This document shows positions 62,515-64,000 of a stretch of DNA of 64,000 nucleotides, piece after piece. The translations under genes were made by a program, and so were the position numbers. Origin of the DNA: an uncultured Jannaschia sp. (GTDB lineage: Bacteria > Pseudomonadota > Alphaproteobacteria > Rhodobacterales > Rhodobacteraceae); contig CANLTZ010000003.1 of NCBI GenBank assembly GCA_947494145.1, positions 310,001-374,000 of the forward strand. The letters are read 5' to 3'. The notes under the pieces are model-generated. The model was given only the letters and a program-made list of their open reading frames with translations. It searched no databases and was not told where the DNA came from. Position 1 is the first letter of the stretch. Each line of letters begins with the position of its first letter.

Positions 62515-62529
62515 GAACAATATAAGAAC
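62515..62529 (-). promoter_or_regulatory. LexA (SOS) box in front of the radical SAM gene
   Basis: On the minus strand the site reads GTTC-ttatatt-GTTC, an exact GTTC-N7-GTTC operator with an AT-rich spacer. It lies in the divergent promoter region, 27-41 bases upstream of the radical SAM start and about 140 bases from the sulfotransferase start. The flanking bases match the uvrA site (GAACA...GAACAT on the plus strand). Confidence 0.78.
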
Positions 62530-62670
62530 ATCTGACGAGGCGAGGCAAGTACCCCTCCCCCTACCCGCCCGATCTCGCGCCTTGACAGGACCCCGGTGCG
62601 CAAGAAAACGGGGGGATCGATCCCGCGCTGTGCCTTTTGCGGCGCAACACTGGCCGGACGGAGGTGCCCC

Positions 62671-63456
62671 ATGGCTTTAGACACGCGCGTTCTTAAACGA
62701 CGCCTGGGCGGCTACGTCCTCGAAGCGCAAAGCGTCGCCCGCGCCATGGGCCGGAAAACAACGCAGGCGGATCGGAACTTCATCCTGTTCGGCCGCGGCC
62801 GCTCCGGCTCTACGCTTCTGGTGCAGATGCTCGACGCGAACCCCGCCATTGGGTGCCTGGACGAAGTGCTGCGCTTCACGACATTAGCGCCAGTCGCAAT
62901 GGTCGAACGCGAATTGGGCGCGCTCACCAAACCCATCCGCGGCTTCAAGCTGCTCAGCTATCAAGTCCGCACACTCCACAATGCGCGCCAGGCGCGGGCC
63001 TTGCGGGACTGGATGGCCGCCCCCGATGTGAAGGTCTTCCACCTTTACCGCGAAAACGTGCTGCGCCACGCGCTGTCCAACATCTATGCCAGAGAACGCT
63101 TTGCCTACCATTCCACCGACAACCGAGCGACTAAGATCGACCGCATCCACGTGGCGCCCGACGAGCTTTTCAAATGGATGCGCGGCAGTCTGGAGCTTCT
63201 GGAATGGGAAAAGACCTATCTGGGCGATCTGGACCGCGAACAAATCCGCTATGAACGGGACCTATCCACGCCCGACCGCCAAGCGGACGCGCTGGACCGC
63301 GTCAGCCGCAGCCTGGGCGTCGACCCGGTGCCATCCCAGGTGCCGCTGCGCAAGGTTACACCCAAAGATTACAACGCCTTCGTGGAAAACTGGGACAGTT
63401 TGCGGGACGCCATCGCCGCCTCCGATTTCCGCGATTATCTGGAGATGGAGGGGTGA
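62671..63456 (+). CDS. Sulfotransferase family protein
   Basis: A 261-residue PAPS-dependent sulfotransferase-like protein. The 5'-phosphosulfate-binding loop is FILFGRGRSGSTLLVQML (near residue 41). The 3'-phosphate region is FHLYRENVLRHALSNIYAR with Arg and Ser at the expected places. This class (Sulfotransfer_3/Stf0-like) sulfates carbohydrates, lipids or small molecules. The acceptor is unknown. ATG 62671 follows ggagg; an upstream in-frame start adds a cysteine-rich stretch not seen in the family. It is divergent from the radical SAM gene. Confidence 0.82.
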   Translation: MALDTRVLKRRLGGYVLEAQSVARAMGRKTTQADRNFILFGRGRSGSTLLVQMLDANPAIGCLDEVLRFTTLAPVAMVERELGALTKPIRGFKLLSYQVRTLHNARQARALRDWMAAPDVKVFHLYRENVLRHALSNIYARERFAYHSTDNRATKIDRIHVAPDELFKWMRGSLELLEWEKTYLGDLDREQIRYERDLSTPDRQADALDRVSRSLGVDPVPSQVPLRKVTPKDYNAFVENWDSLRDAIAASDFRDYLEMEG

Positions 63457-63473
63457 TGGACTCGCACCCTAGC

Positions 63474-63617
63474 TTACAACGGCGGGCACAGATCCCCGGA
63501 CAAATCGCGGACCGGATCGTCGGGCCCACATTCCTCGCCGCTGACCGGATACCGGTCCGGCGCAGGACAGCCCGCAAGCCCCAGCACGACAAGACACAGT
63601 GTTATAAGACGTCCCAT
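63474..63617 (-). CDS. Small lipoprotein (47 residues)
   Basis: The ATG at 63617 is preceded by gggagg at ideal spacing. The product has a short basic start and hydrophobic stretch ending in a lipobox (MGRLITLCLVVLGLAGC, Cys17 lipidated). The mature part is only about 30 residues with two more Cys (EECGPDD, DLCPPL). Such tiny lipoproteins are common in alphaproteobacteria; function unknown. It is convergent with the sulfotransferase gene. Confidence 0.7.
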   Translation of the reverse strand: MGRLITLCLVVLGLAGCPAPDRYPVSGEECGPDDPVRDLSGDLCPPL

Positions 63618-63835
63618 TTCGACCTCCCAAGGCACGCCGACGCGGATCCCATGACGGCCCCGCGCCGCTTTCGCCACAAGCCTAGCTTGCATCACCAACC
63701 CGGATTTGACGGTCATCAAAGCGCCGTGCTGCTGCGATTTGGTCGCTCTGCGTCCGCCGTTTGTCGTCTTTGGAATTGTCAAAGGACGTACCGGCCCACA
63801 AAGCTGTTTCAACGCACAAGGAGGTGCTAAGCCCC

Positions 63836-64000
63836 ATGTCCGAAGAAGAAGACGATATCGTTCTGAGCGAATTGGACGACGAAGAACTCGTCCAACAGAT
63901 GTTCGATGACCTCTATGACGGCCTCAAGGAAGAGATCGAGGAAGGCGTCCACATCCTCCTCGACCGCGGGTGGGAGCCTTACCGCATCCTGACCGAAGCC
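63836..64000 (+). CDS. Corrinoid (B12-binding) methyltransferase protein, partial
   Basis: The first 55 residues are seen; the gene runs off the window. The start (MSEEEDDIVLSELDDEELVQ, then MFDDLYDGLKEEIEEGVHIL) fits the N-terminal helical cap of corrinoid proteins of the MtbC/MetH B12-module group in Rhodobacteraceae. Such proteins carry the methyl group between a donor enzyme and homocysteine methyltransferase. The ribosome-binding site (aaggaggt) is a perfect consensus at somewhat long spacing. Together with the gene at 59557 it suggests a split MetH. The downstream DxHxxG cobalamin motif lies outside the window and should be looked for. Confidence 0.78.
   Translation, partial: MSEEEDDIVLSELDDEELVQQMFDDLYDGLKEEIEEGVHILLDRGWEPYRILTEA

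Overview
The window looks like chromosomal DNA of an alphaproteobacterium of the family Rhodobacteraceae (Roseobacter-type). It is GC-rich and densely coded, with many 1-4 nt stop/start overlaps. Family-typical markers include the DUF1476 (zeta) inhibitor of the F1Fo-ATP synthase, an RNase E with an acidic insertion in its S1 domain, separate purC/purS/purQ genes, a split cobalamin-dependent methionine synthase, TRAP/Dct genes, and LexA boxes of the alphaproteobacterial GTTC-N7-GTTC type. No rRNA, tRNA, CRISPR array, prophage or intact insertion sequence was found.

Layout. 0.3-1.5 kb: an outer-membrane barrel protein and the Fe-S assembly factor sufT, then about 1 kb without a gene. 2.6-11.4 kb: an accessory metabolic block. 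It holds a secreted glycerophosphodiesterase, a tightly overlapping six-gene acyl-CoA operon (DUF35 OB-fold protein, SCP2-type thiolase, IclR regulator, class III CoA-transferase, alpha/beta hydrolase, SDR), and two convergent tandem genes for divergent type II dehydroquinase-like proteins that lack catalytic residues, followed by a LysR regulator. This block separates sufT from a HesB/IscA gene and is the best candidate for an undescribed pathway. 11.5-16.8 kb: sufA-like gene, tpiA, an orphan TRAP binding protein, a P450, and an RTX protein made almost wholly of nonapeptide repeats. 16.8-25.7 kb (minus strand): membrane protein, uvrA with a LexA box, two MFS transporters, macro domain protein, lpdA, DUF924 protein. 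26-36 kb: AraC regulator, queA, a giant AsmA/YhdP-like protein, PrxQ, DUF455 ferritin-like protein, an M23 peptidase overlapping a bactofilin gene, and a glycosyltransferase. 36-49.5 kb: prfB, PBP1A, amidase, aminotransferase, M48 peptidase, methyltransferase, rne and a small membrane-anchored protein.

49.5-53.5 kb: a DctB/DctD-like two-component pair whose regulator lacks the sigma-54-contacting GAFTGA loop, then purQ. 53.5-55.3 kb: an alcohol dehydrogenase and a VOC protein that separate purQ from purS, with related palindromic repeats at both ends. 55.3-57.5 kb: purS, an RraB-like protein, purC and the ATP synthase inhibitor. 57.9-64 kb: a DUF4261/TerB pair, a homocysteine methyltransferase, an EEP-family protein, a LexA-box-controlled radical SAM protein, a sulfotransferase, a small lipoprotein and the start of a corrinoid protein.

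Functional themes: peptidoglycan and cell shape (M23/bactofilin, PBP1A, amidase); Fe-S assembly; SOS response (two LexA boxes, one in front of a PA0069-type radical SAM gene of unproven role); purine synthesis; methionine synthesis by a split MetH; C4-dicarboxylate sensing; and the acyl-CoA island. All functions are inferred from motifs read by eye. No database search was run.
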